Shown here one piece after another: positions 5,762-14,859 of a stretch of DNA of 17,490 bases. Numbering within the stretch: position 1 is the first letter of the stretch; each line of letters starts with the position of its first letter. Made by a program: the position numbers and the translations under genes. The stretch covers positions 1-17,490 of the forward strand of contig JBEHWX010000117.1 of the NCBI GenBank assembly GCA_048498995.1, in the 5' to 3' direction. The notes below the pieces were generated by a model, which made no database searches, was not told the DNA's origin, and saw nothing but the letters and a program-made list of their open reading frames with translations. Origin of the DNA: JBEHWX01 sp048498995. Its GTDB lineage: Bacteria; Bacteroidota; Ignavibacteria; OLB7.

Positions 5762-8700
5762 TCACCTGACGATCACGACGCCGCGGCGCAGCGCATCGGT
5801 AGGCGTTTCCAGTGTCAGCCAGTAGAGCCCGCTCGGAAGCCGTCCCGGATCGAGCAGCGCCTCGTGCGTCCCGGCGGCCAGCTCCCCGTCAAGCAGCACC
5901 GCCACGACGCGCCCGTCGGCGGCGGAGAGCCGTAGTCGCGTCCGTCCGGCCTCGACGAGCTCCAGCCGCACCGGCGTTGCCGAGCGGATCGGGTTGGCGC
6001 CGACGACGGCCATCAGCAGCCCGCCGGCATCCCGCACGAGCCGGGTTCCCCCCTCCTCGCAGAGATCGATCAGCCGCAGTCGTCCCTCGGTGGAATCGGT
6101 CACCGGGATCGAATCGCCGACCGCCGCGACATGCGCGCTCCCGGCCACGACGCGGAGCGCGGTGCCCGGAGCACCGCCGAGCGCGCCGATGCCGCGCAGC
6201 TCCGCGATCACCCCTTCCTCCGGCAGCCTTCCGGCGATCTCCACTTCCACGCGCCGCTCCGTGCCGCTTACCGTGTTCCCGGTCAGGCGCGCCGGAAGAT
6301 CCGGCGCGAGAGGTTGCACATCGACCGGAAGGAGCACGGATGCGTCGAGCCCGAGCGTGGTCCGAAGCACGATGCTGTCGGCGCGCGCCTCCCCCCGTTC
6401 ATATTTCATCCGGAGCCGGAGCGGAATCATCTCACCGACGCGGCCGTCGGCATTCTCCCACCAGAGCACGATCCTCCTGCCGTCGACACGGACATCACCG
6501 GTCACCTCCGCAGTCAGCGCGAGGGCGCACGGCGCCACAACGGCCACGTCGAGCGCGCCCTTGAGCGAATCGGCGCCGCTGGTCGGCGCATACTCCAGCG
6601 TCACCTCCACCGAATCCCGGGCGGGGATCGTCACGCTCCCGGTCGGCGAAACCACGCGCGTGCCCGGCGTCGCACCCGAAAGCGCGAGCGGGTCGAGTGT
6701 GATCGGCGCGCTGGTGCCGTTCCGGACCCAGAGGGAGCGGCTGGCGGTGGTCCCTGCGAGCACGCCGCCGAAATCGACCGACGACGCGGAGAGATCGGGG
6801 CGCTCCTCCTCGAGCGACGCGCGGATGTAGAGCTTCAACGGACGGGGGCAGACGCGGGTGATCACCTCGAGGCTGTCGAAGATCGGCTGGCCGGAGCCGC
6901 GAGCCAGGCGGACCGCGATCGTCAGCGATGTCCCGCCCGGCAACGGGGTCGGCGTCGGAGCCAGGTCCACGGTCAGCCCCGGCGTGGTCGGAAACGCGTG
7001 AACGCCGATCGTGTCGGCCGCCGCGCCCCGATTGTCCAGCTTCACGAGAAGCTCCTTCTTCTCATCGCACCATCCGAGCAGGCCGAAGTCGATCGTGTCC
7101 CGCGCGAACCCGATCGCCGGCGCCTCCCGCAGCCCGACCACCGGGATCACGATCGTGTCCGGGCAGATGGCATTGAAGAGGCGGAGCGAGTCGGTGAAGC
7201 GCCCCGCGACATCCGGCATGAGCTGGAACCGGAAGCGGAGCGTATCGCGCCCGCCCAGCCGCACGCTCGCGTCCGGCAGCAGCGCGTACTTCTCCGGACG
7301 TCCCACCGCAACCTTGAGCGGCGTGATGTCCACGGTGCCGGCGTTGGTCACGGTCACCGTTACCACGGGGGCGGGGTCGCAGAGCGCCGTGGTGCCGAAG
7401 TCGATGATGCCGACGTCCAGCCCGACGGCGATCGTGTCGTTGCGCACGTCGGCCGGCACCAGCAGCGTATCGCGGTTGACCGCGTCGGTGACGAGCCGGA
7501 GCCAGACCGGACGCTGGCCGATGACCGCGGGAGTGTACTCCACGAGGGCGTCGCGGCGCCCCTCGGCCGGGATCTGCGACGTGGTCAGATCGGTCAGGAG
7601 ACGGAACTCGGAAGCCGCGGCGCCCACCAGAGTCGCGTCGATCACCCGCATCGGAAGATCGCCGCGATTGCTCACCACGAAGCGGAGCGTGTCGCGTCCC
7701 TTCGGCGCGCAGAGCGCCCTGACCACGAGCGGCGGCGACGCATCCACGAACGCCCCGCTCTGGCGAATCCCCTTCAGCGTCACCGAGATCGGAATCACGC
7801 AGTTGCCGGTGGTAAAGCTGATCTTGGCCGTCTCCGGATTGGCGTCGACCGGACGGAAGCGGATCACCACGCGAACCGCTCCCTTCGGCGGCAGGACGAT
7901 CGGAAAGACCGGGCTGATCACGCTGAACCGGGAGGAGCCGATGGTCGGATCGTTCACGGTGACCGGACCGTTGCCGGCGTTGTAGAGCACGATCACCGAA
8001 TCGACGTAGGGAACCGTGGGAGGCACGCCGCCGAAATCGAGCGTGCCGTCGACCGCCGGCGTCGGCACCAGCATGTCGGTGTAGATCTCGGTCGGAATCG
8101 CCAACAACCGCTCCCCGCAGATTCCTCCGGTGACGATCACGGTGCCATGGTTCTTTCCGGCCGATATCCCCGTGAACCGGATGGTGACGCTCAGCGACCC
8201 GCCCGGCGGGATCGTGACCGGGAGCGTCGCCGGACTGAGAATCCGTCCGGCCAGATCGCCGGCGAAGATCACCTCGTCGATCGAGACCCCATCGGTGCCG
8301 GTGTTCGCGATCACGATCGTGGTGTCGTAGGTATCGGCGCAGGTGAAGCGGAGGATGCTGTCGGCGGCCTTGAGACGATAGGTCTGATGGACGATCTCCG
8401 GCGTGTAGGCGTAGGCATCGTAGGCGGAGTAGCCATAGGCCATCAGGGAGAAGGATCCGCCGGTCGAGGTCACCAGATGCTGGCCGAGGCCGAGATCGAC
8501 GCTGCCGACGACATAGCCGCCGGCCACCGGCATCTGGCGCGCCCAGGTCGGCGCCACGCCGTCGACCCGTAGCGTCGGAAGGTCGGCCGTCGCGACGGCG
8601 ATCTGCGCGTAGTGCTTCCAGAGCACCGGGAAGCTCCGGTCGTCCGCGGATCTCGGCGCGAGGCCGGGCGAAAGCACCTGCACCCGCCTGGTCCACTGCG

Positions 8701-9703
8701 TCACGCCGGGCATGATCGCCATGGAGGGATCGCCGAAGGCGACGTTCCGATCGCTGGGACCGTTGGAGGTGCTGGTGGCCATCTGCGCCACGAGCACCGG
8801 CGAGGAGGATTCCAGGAGAAAGCCGTCATCCATCGGCGCCTCGAGCACCTCCCCGTTGCGGAGGAAGATGTCCGCGCCGTTGATCGTGATCCTGGTGTTC
8901 TTGCAGTAGGCCATGATCCGGTAGTAACCGGCCTGCTGCCGCATCAATGCCCCGAGCACATAGGTGCGCCCCCACGCGCTCACTGGCGGCATCTCCTCGA
9001 TGAGCGGATTGCAGGCGTGAAGGCGTCCGATCATGAAGTCCTCGCAGGAGGAGCCGCTGATCACCGCCACCGGCGCGGTGGAAACGATCGACGTGCCGGA
9101 GAGGTCCGCGTCGACCACCCCCTCGGAAAGCACCTGATAGACCTCGCCGCGTCCGAGCCGGATCGTGAACGGCTGCCCCGGGAGCCGGCCGTTGCGGGTC
9201 TTCTTGGTCGGGGTGATCGTCACGTCGGTTCCCGCGCCGACGCCGACCACCGCCACGAACGTTCCATTGTCGCTGCCGCGGCCGGTGAGGGCCAGATACT
9301 CGGTGCCGAGAAGGCTGTCGGGAATGGCGGTGTAGGCCTCGCTGGCGTTTCCACGATCGATTAGCATCGTCACCCCGATCGGCGTGGTGCCGGTGATCGT
9401 CAGCGTCCGGCTGAAGGCTCCCTCGAGCGACGGCAGCAGGATGAGCGACGTGTCGATCAGCTTCTCCACGCTCGAGCCGGCCGGGACGTTGAACCCCTCC
9501 GAGGCGCCGGTGGCGTTGTAGGTGATCGTGACCTGGGAGGATGCCTGCGCGGTGATCAGCATCCGGACCATCGGGACCTCCGGCGCCGACGACGGCGACA
9601 GGTAGGGCATCGAGACCACGAACGACCGGCCGGCGCTCTGCGCCGAGGCGGCCGAGGCGATCATCAGAAGAAGCAGCGGTACGAGGTATCGGAGTTTCGT
9701 CAT
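5762..9703 (-). CDS. Large secreted T9SS protein: IgGFc-binding-like domain, ASH repeats, C-terminal sorting tail
   Basis: The 1313-residue product starts at the ATG at 9703, which opens a typical signal peptide (MTKLRYLVPLLLLMIASAASA, cleavage near 21); the 45 in-frame codons upstream lack this character. Residues about 28-435 resemble the IgGFc-binding N-terminal region common in Bacteroidota: LLGTEYLAL (131-139), DVTITPT (160-166), DLSGTSIVSTAPVAVISG (200-217), a Cys pair near 220 and 231, and EMPPVSAWGRTYVLGA (237-252). About six choice-of-anchor-D/ASH immunoglobulin-like repeats of roughly 100 residues follow (about 445-540, 550-650, 655-755, 760-860, 862-965, 970-1070), most with a Cys and a VxNxG strand. 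A beta-rich region (1075-1230) leads to a T9SS type A tail from about 1236 (ANPIR...LSAADGRVV...LPSGLYWLTLE...RGVVIVR). Exported by Sec, then T9SS to the surface; probably adhesive or structural. Probably transcribed alone. Confidence 0.93.
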   Translation of the reverse strand: MTKLRYLVPLLLLMIASAASAQSAGRSFVVSMPYLSPSSAPEVPMVRMLITAQASSQVTITYNATGASEGFNVPAGSSVEKLIDTSLILLPSLEGAFSRTLTITGTTPIGVTMLIDRGNASEAYTAIPDSLLGTEYLALTGRGSDNGTFVAVVGVGAGTDVTITPTKKTRNGRLPGQPFTIRLGRGEVYQVLSEGVVDADLSGTSIVSTAPVAVISGSSCEDFMIGRLHACNPLIEEMPPVSAWGRTYVLGALMRQQAGYYRIMAYCKNTRITINGADIFLRNGEVLEAPMDDGFLLESSSPVLVAQMATSTSNGPSDRNVAFGDPSMAIMPGVTQWTRRVQVLSPGLAPRSADDRSFPVLWKHYAQIAVATADLPTLRVDGVAPTWARQMPVAGGYVVGSVDLGLGQHLVTSTGGSFSLMAYGYSAYDAYAYTPEIVHQTYRLKAADSILRFTCADTYDTTIVIANTGTDGVSIDEVIFAGDLAGRILSPATLPVTIPPGGSLSVTIRFTGISAGKNHGTVIVTGGICGERLLAIPTEIYTDMLVPTPAVDGTLDFGGVPPTVPYVDSVIVLYNAGNGPVTVNDPTIGSSRFSVISPVFPIVLPPKGAVRVVIRFRPVDANPETAKISFTTGNCVIPISVTLKGIRQSGAFVDASPPLVVRALCAPKGRDTLRFVVSNRGDLPMRVIDATLVGAAASEFRLLTDLTTSQIPAEGRRDALVEYTPAVIGQRPVWLRLVTDAVNRDTLLVPADVRNDTIAVGLDVGIIDFGTTALCDPAPVVTVTVTNAGTVDITPLKVAVGRPEKYALLPDASVRLGGRDTLRFRFQLMPDVAGRFTDSLRLFNAICPDTIVIPVVGLREAPAIGFARDTIDFGLLGWCDEKKELLVKLDNRGAAADTIGVHAFPTTPGLTVDLAPTPTPLPGGTSLTIAVRLARGSGQPIFDSLEVITRVCPRPLKLYIRASLEEERPDLSASSVDFGGVLAGTTASRSLWVRNGTSAPITLDPLALSGATPGTRVVSPTGSVTIPARDSVEVTLEYAPTSGADSLKGALDVAVVAPCALALTAEVTGDVRVDGRRIVLWWENADGRVGEMIPLRLRMKYERGEARADSIVLRTTLGLDASVLLPVDVQPLAPDLPARLTGNTVSGTERRVEVEIAGRLPEEGVIAELRGIGALGGAPGTALRVVAGSAHVAAVGDSIPVTDSTEGRLRLIDLCEEGGTRLVRDAGGLLMAVVGANPIRSATPVRLELVEAGRTRLRLSAADGRVVAVLLDGELAAGTHEALLDPGRLPSGLYWLTLETPTDALRRGVVIVR

Positions 9704-9890
9704 CGACGGAGCCGGGTTGAGCGACCGTTGCCGGCCCTCCGGGCCGCACGGAAAGAAGACCCACCGCGCTGAAGACACCTGTCGTCCCGGGCGGATCACG
9801 GATCGGGGTAGATAGCGAAACCGCGCGCGCGATGCCACCCCTTTTCGGCATCGCCCGTCCCGAGGATAGACCTCCGATTGCCGCGAAACG

Positions 9891-9925
9891 ACGCGCGCCG
9901 GCGGGAATGAGCCGCCGGCGCGCGT
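9891..9925 (-). terminator. Hairpin terminator downstream of the fumarylacetoacetate hydrolase family gene
   Basis: A perfect fourteen-base-pair GC-rich stem pairs 9891-9904 with 9912-9925 around a seven-base loop, beginning 27 bases beyond the minus-strand stop codon at 9953. Only a short T run (CGTTTCG) follows on the minus strand, so it is a strong hairpin with a weak tail. Confidence 0.7.
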
Positions 9926-9952
9926 GAACGAATCATATCGGGTGAGAATCGA

Positions 9953-10963
9953 TCAGTCGACCTTCTTCACCTGGTTGCGGAGCGTGCCGAGAAGATCGAT
10001 CTCGCACTCGACCACGTCTCCGTCGGCCAGCCACCAGTTGTCGGTGATCTTCGAGCCGTTGAGCTCGAGGAAGCAGCCGGTGCCGACCGTGCCGGAGCCG
10101 ATCACGTCGCCCGGGTAGAGGGTGACGCCGTAGGAGGCGCGCTCGAGGATCTGCGCGAACGTCCAGGTCATGTCCTTCAGGTTGCCGCGGGAGACCTCGG
10201 TGCCGTTGACGCGGGTGACCATCGTCAGATCGTAGCGCTCTCCCTTGTCGCCGTCGATGCGGCGGGAAGCGAGCTGATCGCGGGTCATCAGCCAGGGGCC
10301 GATCGAGGTGGCGAAGTCCTTCCCCTTGGCCGGGCCGAGGCTGAGCTTCATCTCCTCCATCTGGAGCGCGCGGGCCGACCAGTCGTTCATCACCATGTAG
10401 CCGGCGATGTACTCGTCGGCATCGGCGGCCGAGATGTTCCGCCCCTTCTTGCCGATCACGATGGCGCACTCGAGCTCGAAGTCGAGCCGGTTCAGGTGCT
10501 GCTCCATCACCTCCACCTCACCCGGTCCGGTCACCGCCTGGTGATTGGTGAAGTAGAAGACCGGGAACTCGTCGAACTCCGGGATCATCTCCACGCCCCG
10601 GTTGCGACGGGCCGCCTCCACGTGCTGGCGGAAGGCATAGCCGTCGCGCATCGAGGTGGGACGGGGGACCGGCGCCAGCAGATGCGCTCCATCGAGCGGC
10701 GTGGTCTGGCCGAGGCGCGAGGCATCGGCGGCGGCCCAGGCCTCGGCGGCCTCGGCGGCGCGCATCGCCTCGGAGCCGGCCTCGAGAAACGGAATGATGC
10801 CGCGGAAGGTGGCGCCGGAGAGTTGGCCATCGGCTCCCTCCTCGGCCTGATGTCGGGAGACGAGCCCCTCCAGCTCGACGATCGCCTCGTCGATGATGAT
10901 GCCGAGGCGCTCTGCGCCCTCGACCTCGGAGAGGTCGTTCGGGCGGTAGGTGACAAGCTTCAT
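9953..10963 (-). CDS. Fumarylacetoacetate hydrolase (FAH) family enzyme
   Basis: The 336-residue cytosolic protein has the FAH fold signatures. RDGYAFRQHVEAARR at 106-120 gives Asp107 and His114, spaced seven apart like the catalytic Asp126/His133 of mouse FAH. FELECAIVIGKKGRNI at 162-177 supplies metal ligands Glu163 and Glu165, and NDWSARALQ at 193-201 supplies Asp194. GKDFATSIGPWLMT (214-227) and YPGDVIGSGTVGTG near 285-298 are also typical. The family cleaves C-C bonds of beta-diketo acids such as fumarylacetoacetate in tyrosine degradation; with no other tyrosine genes nearby, the substrate is not certain, and other acylpyruvate hydrolases share these residues. No Shine-Dalgarno sequence precedes the ATG. 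The lipoprotein gene upstream ends 97 bases before it; co-transcription is possible, and a hairpin terminator follows. Confidence 0.93.
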   Translation of the reverse strand: MKLVTYRPNDLSEVEGAERLGIIIDEAIVELEGLVSRHQAEEGADGQLSGATFRGIIPFLEAGSEAMRAAEAAEAWAAADASRLGQTTPLDGAHLLAPVPRPTSMRDGYAFRQHVEAARRNRGVEMIPEFDEFPVFYFTNHQAVTGPGEVEVMEQHLNRLDFELECAIVIGKKGRNISAADADEYIAGYMVMNDWSARALQMEEMKLSLGPAKGKDFATSIGPWLMTRDQLASRRIDGDKGERYDLTMVTRVNGTEVSRGNLKDMTWTFAQILERASYGVTLYPGDVIGSGTVGTGCFLELNGSKITDNWWLADGDVVECEIDLLGTLRNQVKKVD

Positions 10964-11060
10964 ACGCTGATATCTGATTGTAGTGTCGTGTGCATCGGTC
11001 GGACCTCGGAGCCGCCCTGCGTGGAGATGCCGCGCGAGAGCGCGGCGTCCGGCGCGGCGG

Positions 11061-11489
11061 TCATCCGCCAGGGAGCTGTCGCTCGCTTCCCGGATCGATC
11101 TTCCACTCCCCGTTGACGCGTCTGAGCGTCAGCAGGAGCTTGATCATCATCGTGCCGGCGACCGTGTCGTTGCGCTTCACCTTGCCGGTGACGTAGAAGG
11201 TCGCCTGCGCCGAATCGTTCTTGATCTCCGACTCGATCGAGTTCGGCTCGAAGTCGACGCCGTCGGCCGAATACATCAGCCGGAAGATCGCGCTGCTGTC
11301 GCCGTTGGGCATCTTCGGGTCGAAGCGGCCGCCGACGTAGAGGCGGGACGCCGCGGCGCGGTCGTGCTCGTTGACCGCGGTGACCAGATCGCCGATCGTC
11401 CCTTTGATCTCCCCCTCTTCTGTCCGGAAACAGCCCGCCACCATCGCGAGCGTCACCAGCAGGAGTATGCGGTACCGTCCGTTGCTCAT
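11061..11489 (-). CDS. Predicted lipoprotein, possibly NTF2-like fold
   Basis: The start chosen is the ATG at 11489 (MSNGRYRILLLVTL) because it directly opens a lipoprotein signal peptide and is preceded on the minus strand by a Shine-Dalgarno-like AGGAAG; an earlier in-frame ATG at 11534 only adds an Arg/Ser-rich extension. The lipobox is VAGC with Cys at 20, giving a 142-residue precursor. The mature domain starts with an amphipathic helix (IKGTIGDLVTAVNEHDRAAASRLY), continues with alternating beta strands, and ends LLLTLRRVNGEWKIDPGS. This helix-then-curved-sheet pattern, ending in a 'W-K-I' strand, is reminiscent of NTF2-like (DUF4440/DUF4878-type) lipoproteins, but I cannot confirm the fold. 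It lies 72 bases after the YqaA-family gene on the same strand. Confidence 0.85.
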   Translation of the reverse strand: MSNGRYRILLLVTLAMVAGCFRTEEGEIKGTIGDLVTAVNEHDRAAASRLYVGGRFDPKMPNGDSSAIFRLMYSADGVDFEPNSIESEIKNDSAQATFYVTGKVKRNDTVAGTMMIKLLLTLRRVNGEWKIDPGSERQLPGG

Positions 11490-11561
11490 GTTCTTCCTGC
11501 GTACGAGAGAGGATGGTTGCCGACCCGCCGCCACGAGCCGGGGAGCTCTCGCGTGGACGGA

Positions 11562-12014
11562 TCATCCGAAGGCGTAGACCAGCAGCAGATAGCGCACGAT
11601 CCTGACGCCGAATGCAACGATGACGAAGAATAGAGGGGGAACCCTGACCGCGCCGGCCACCAGGGTGAGCGGATCGCCGACGATCGGGAGCCAGGAAAGG
11701 AGCAGACTCCACCGCCCATAGCGGTTGCTCCAGTCCAGGGCGCGCCGTCCCGAGCGGCTCTGGCTCGTGCGACGCAGGAGACCACCGCTCCCCCACCTGC
11801 CGAGAAGGTAGTTCAGGGTGACTCCGAGGCAGTTTCCCAGTGATGCGTACAGGAGAACGATCGAGGGGGCCATTCCGAAGCGGAGCGCGGCGATCACGGC
11901 GGCCTCCGAGCTGATCGGAACGAGGGTGGCCGCGACGAAGGAGACCGCCGCGAGGCCGAGGCCGCCGTACTCGGCCAGGCCGTGTCCGGCCAGGTTGATG
12001 TGGAGATCGCCCAT
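11562..12014 (-). CDS. YqaA-family (DedA/SNARE-associated related) inner-membrane protein
   Basis: The 150-residue product is very hydrophobic with about four membrane segments (around residues 16-42, 48-70, 103-122 and 124-149). Family signatures are readable: SFVAATLVPISSEAAVIAAL at 25-44, LGNCLGVTLNYLLGRWG at 59-75, and YGRWSLLLSWLPIVGDPLTLVAGAVR at 99-124, where the sequence LLxSWLPIVGDP is the diagnostic part of the YqaA branch of the DedA/VTT superfamily. Some members of that superfamily move or flip lipids across the membrane; for YqaA itself the role is not established. The length is normal for a short YqaA protein. On the same strand, ppk1 ends 182 bases upstream and a lipoprotein gene follows 72 bases downstream. 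Confidence 0.9.
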   Translation of the reverse strand: MGDLHINLAGHGLAEYGGLGLAAVSFVAATLVPISSEAAVIAALRFGMAPSIVLLYASLGNCLGVTLNYLLGRWGSGGLLRRTSQSRSGRRALDWSNRYGRWSLLLSWLPIVGDPLTLVAGAVRVPPLFFVIVAFGVRIVRYLLLVYAFG

Positions 12015-12196
12015 GTCGTCGGCGCGAATATACGGTCTCCCGCGCCGTTTCCACGAAGCATGATGAACTCGGTCCTTCCCTTCGTCGTGAGCATGCCCGG
12101 CGTCCCGAGGCGGCTCACGCTCACGAGGAAGCGCCAGGGCGCCCGACGAACGAACGCGTCATGGAGATCCGCCGGGAACGGCCCGGCCGCGACGCC

Positions 12197-14371
12197 TCAA
12201 TCCATCCGGTGCTTCAGGTGGCTTGCCCGCTTCGGGCGCGGAGCTCCCTCGACTGCCGGATCGCTCTGCCGGATGTTGGCCAGGAAATACTCCTGCGAGT
12301 TGATCGCTTCTTCCCCTTCCTCTCTCCCCTTCCTGATCCAGGAGCCGTCCGCGTTCAGCACCCGCGCCTTCACGTTGTCCCGAAGATAGACCTCGAGAAT
12401 GTCCTTGAGTCGCGCGCGACTTTCCTGATCCTCCACCGGGAACATGACCTCGACGCGGCGGTTGAGGTTACGGGGCATCCAGTCGGCCGAGGAAAGATAG
12501 AGTTCCTCGTCGCCGCCGTTCTGGAAGAAGAAGATACGGCTGTGCTCCAGGAAGCGTCCCACGATCGAGATCACCCGGATATTCTCGCTCACGCCGGGGA
12601 TGCCCGGACGCAGGCAGCAGATGCCGCGCACCAGCAGATCGATCCGCACGCCCCGCTGCGAGGCCACGTAGAGGGCGCGGATGATCTCCCCGTCGACCAG
12701 TGCGTTGAGCTTGGCGATGATCCGTCCCGGCTTCTCCGGCGTGTGGCGCGCCACTTCCCGCTCGATCAGCTCGATGGTTCTGGAGCGGAGGTTCAGCGGC
12801 GCCATCACCAGCTTCCGCCATTGCATCGGGGAGCCGTAGCCGGTCAGATAGTTGAAGAGGTTGATCAGGTCGACGCCGAAATCCGGGTTGGCCGTCAGCA
12901 GGCCGATGTCGGTGTAGATCCTGGCGGTCACCGGGTTGTAATTGCCGGTGGAGAGGTGCATGTAGATTCTGGGAGTGCCGGTATCGTCCTTGCGCACCAC
13001 CATCAGCAGCTTGCAGTGGGTCTTGAGCCCGATGAGTCCGTAGACGACGTGGACGCCGGCCTGTTCCAGCTGCTTTGCCCAGGTGATGTTGTTCTCCTCG
13101 TCGAAGCGCGCCTTCAGCTCCACCAGCGCCGTCACCTGCTTGCCGTTCTCGGCGGCCTCCATCAGCGCCGCCACCACCGGGGAATCGCCGCCGGCCCGGT
13201 AGAGCGTCTGCTTGATCGCCAGCACCTTCGGATCGCGCGCGGCCGCGCGGATGAAGTCCACGACGTTGGCGAAGCTGTCGTACGGATGATGCAGCAGGAT
13301 ATCGCCGGAGCGGATCACCGAGAAGACGCTCCGCTCCTCGTCCCGGAAGCTCTCGAGAATCCGGCTGTTGAACGGACGGTCCTTCAGATCGCGATAGTCC
13401 AGACGATAGATCGCGTTGAAGTCGACCAGGTTGCCGGGGCCGCGGGTCTCGTAGACATCGCTCGGGTCGAGCTCGAGCGAGTGGCGGAGGATCTCACGGA
13501 TCGGCTGCGGCGTCCGCTCGTCGACCTCCAGGCGGACCGCCTCGCCCCACTTTCTGCGGCGGACCTGTTCCTCCATCATCTTGAGCAGATCCTCCGCCTC
13601 ATCCTCGGCGATCTCGATATCGGCGTCGCGCACGACGCGGAACGGATAGGCGGCATGGACGTCGAGGCCTGGGAAGAGCGCCGAGGCATAGGCGCCGATC
13701 ACCTCCTCCAGCAGCACGAAATGATCCCCCGGCTGATCCTGGAAGACGCGGATGAACCGACCGAGCACGGTCGGCACCTGCACGACGGCGAAGTGAAACT
13801 CCTCGCTCTGCAGGTGCTTGCGCGGATCCTTCACGATCAGCGCGAGGTTCAGGCTTCGGTTGAGAAGATGCGGGAAGGGGTGGCCGGGGTCGATCGCCAA
13901 CGGCGTGAGCACCGGAAGCGCCTCGCGCATGAAGTATTCCTGCATCCGGGTCCGCTCGGCGTCGGTCAGGTCGGCGAACGGATGGATTTTGATCCCCGCC
14001 TCGGCCAGCTTCGGCATCACGTCGCGGATCAGCAGATCTCCCTGGCGGATGATCAGCGGCCGGAGCCGCTCGGAGATCGCCTGAAGCTGCTGCTGCGGCG
14101 TGAGCCCGTCCGGCGCCAGCTCCACGACGCCGACCGTGACCTGCTCGGTCAGGCCGGAGACGCGGATCATGAAGAACTCGTCAAGATTGGTCGTGAAAAT
14201 GATCAGGAACTTCAGGCGCTCGAGCAGCGGGTGCGACTCGTCGGCCGCCTCCTCGAGCACGCGCTCGTTGAAGGCGAGCCAGCTCAGCTCACGATTGATG
14301 TAGTACTGCGGATCCCGGAGATCGATCTTCGAGAGCACCTGCTCTGCGTCGATCAGGTCGCTTCCTGCCAT
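12197..14371 (-). CDS. ppk1: Polyphosphate kinase 1
   Basis: The 724-residue product, starting MAGSDLIDAEQ, has full PPK1 length and order. The N-terminal domain has YYINRELSWLAFNERVL (23-39) and FTTNLDEFFMIRVSGL (59-74). The catalytic half has LKTHCKLLMV (449-458), where His452 corresponds to the E. coli phosphorylated His435, then MHLSTGNYNPVTARIYTD (471-488), where His472 corresponds to His454, and VGRFLEHSRIF (604-614), where His610 corresponds to His592. LVRGICCLRPGIPG (580-593) and LYLSSADWMPRNLNRRVEV (624-642) complete the site. The enzyme reversibly builds inorganic polyphosphate from ATP, used for phosphate storage and stress survival. In-frame codons upstream of the ATG are Arg/Pro/Ser-rich and non-coding in character. 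No Shine-Dalgarno sequence is seen; no ppx or pho gene is adjacent. Confidence 0.98.
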   Translation of the reverse strand: MAGSDLIDAEQVLSKIDLRDPQYYINRELSWLAFNERVLEEAADESHPLLERLKFLIIFTTNLDEFFMIRVSGLTEQVTVGVVELAPDGLTPQQQLQAISERLRPLIIRQGDLLIRDVMPKLAEAGIKIHPFADLTDAERTRMQEYFMREALPVLTPLAIDPGHPFPHLLNRSLNLALIVKDPRKHLQSEEFHFAVVQVPTVLGRFIRVFQDQPGDHFVLLEEVIGAYASALFPGLDVHAAYPFRVVRDADIEIAEDEAEDLLKMMEEQVRRRKWGEAVRLEVDERTPQPIREILRHSLELDPSDVYETRGPGNLVDFNAIYRLDYRDLKDRPFNSRILESFRDEERSVFSVIRSGDILLHHPYDSFANVVDFIRAAARDPKVLAIKQTLYRAGGDSPVVAALMEAAENGKQVTALVELKARFDEENNITWAKQLEQAGVHVVYGLIGLKTHCKLLMVVRKDDTGTPRIYMHLSTGNYNPVTARIYTDIGLLTANPDFGVDLINLFNYLTGYGSPMQWRKLVMAPLNLRSRTIELIEREVARHTPEKPGRIIAKLNALVDGEIIRALYVASQRGVRIDLLVRGICCLRPGIPGVSENIRVISIVGRFLEHSRIFFFQNGGDEELYLSSADWMPRNLNRRVEVMFPVEDQESRARLKDILEVYLRDNVKARVLNADGSWIRKGREEGEEAINSQEYFLANIRQSDPAVEGAPRPKRASHLKHRMD

Positions 14372-14859
14372 ACCGACTAGTTCCACTATGAAAAAACAAC
14401 GTATCGGCGAAGGTACCGTTTGTGCCGGGCCGTGGCAAATTAAGTTCGAGACACGGGAGCCGGCTTCCGTGGGGCGTCCGCGGCCCGCTCGCGCCTCCAC
14501 TCGCGCGTGCGCTTCCCGCCTCGTTCGGCCCCGGACGGCCACGACTCCCCCGGGCGGCTCCCCCCGGCGCGAAGTCCGCCATCCCGACACCGACGGCTCC
14601 CCGATTCCGCTCCGGGGAGGATCCCGGCGCGGCGGCATTTCCCGCGGCGGCGCCTGGCTCCGGGGCATGGCAATGCCGGCGGTGACGGCGGTTTCGGCCG
14701 GCAAAGAGCGCCGGGATGCACGGCGCGCGGGGCTTGGTCGTCTACTGTGCGCGACGCGCGGCGACTTACCGATCAATACACCGCGTGACGGCTCCGATCC
14801 GTATGTTGCGGCGATATTCACGGAGCATACCGAACCGATTTCAGTTACAGGAGAGTTCG
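14372..14859. other. 488-base divergent spacer between ppk1 and the bacilliredoxin gene
   Basis: Both flanking genes point outward, so their promoters must lie here. The spacer is GC-rich and has open frames in several directions, but these are Arg/Pro/Ser-rich without domain character, so I annotate no gene. On the ppk1 side there is an AT-richer patch at about 14381-14445 containing TTAATTTG on the minus strand (one mismatch to TAnnTTTG). I find no full consensus promoter on the bacilliredoxin side. Confidence 0.5.

Noticed and set aside
6131..8572. 813-codon plus-strand frame inside the large T9SS protein gene
   Set aside because: The product is an Arg/His/Ala/Asp-rich string without motifs; the opposite strand has a signal peptide, repeats and a sorting tail.
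9832..9853. Hairpin GATGCC-ACCCCTTTTC-GGCATC upstream of the T9SS protein gene as terminator or riboswitch
   Set aside because: The stem is only six to seven base pairs with a ten-base loop, no recognisable aptamer core and no T tract in the needed direction.
12161..14380. 739-codon plus-strand frame opposite ppk1
   Set aside because: The minus strand encodes a complete PPK1 with all catalytic histidines; the plus frame is a mirror artefact.
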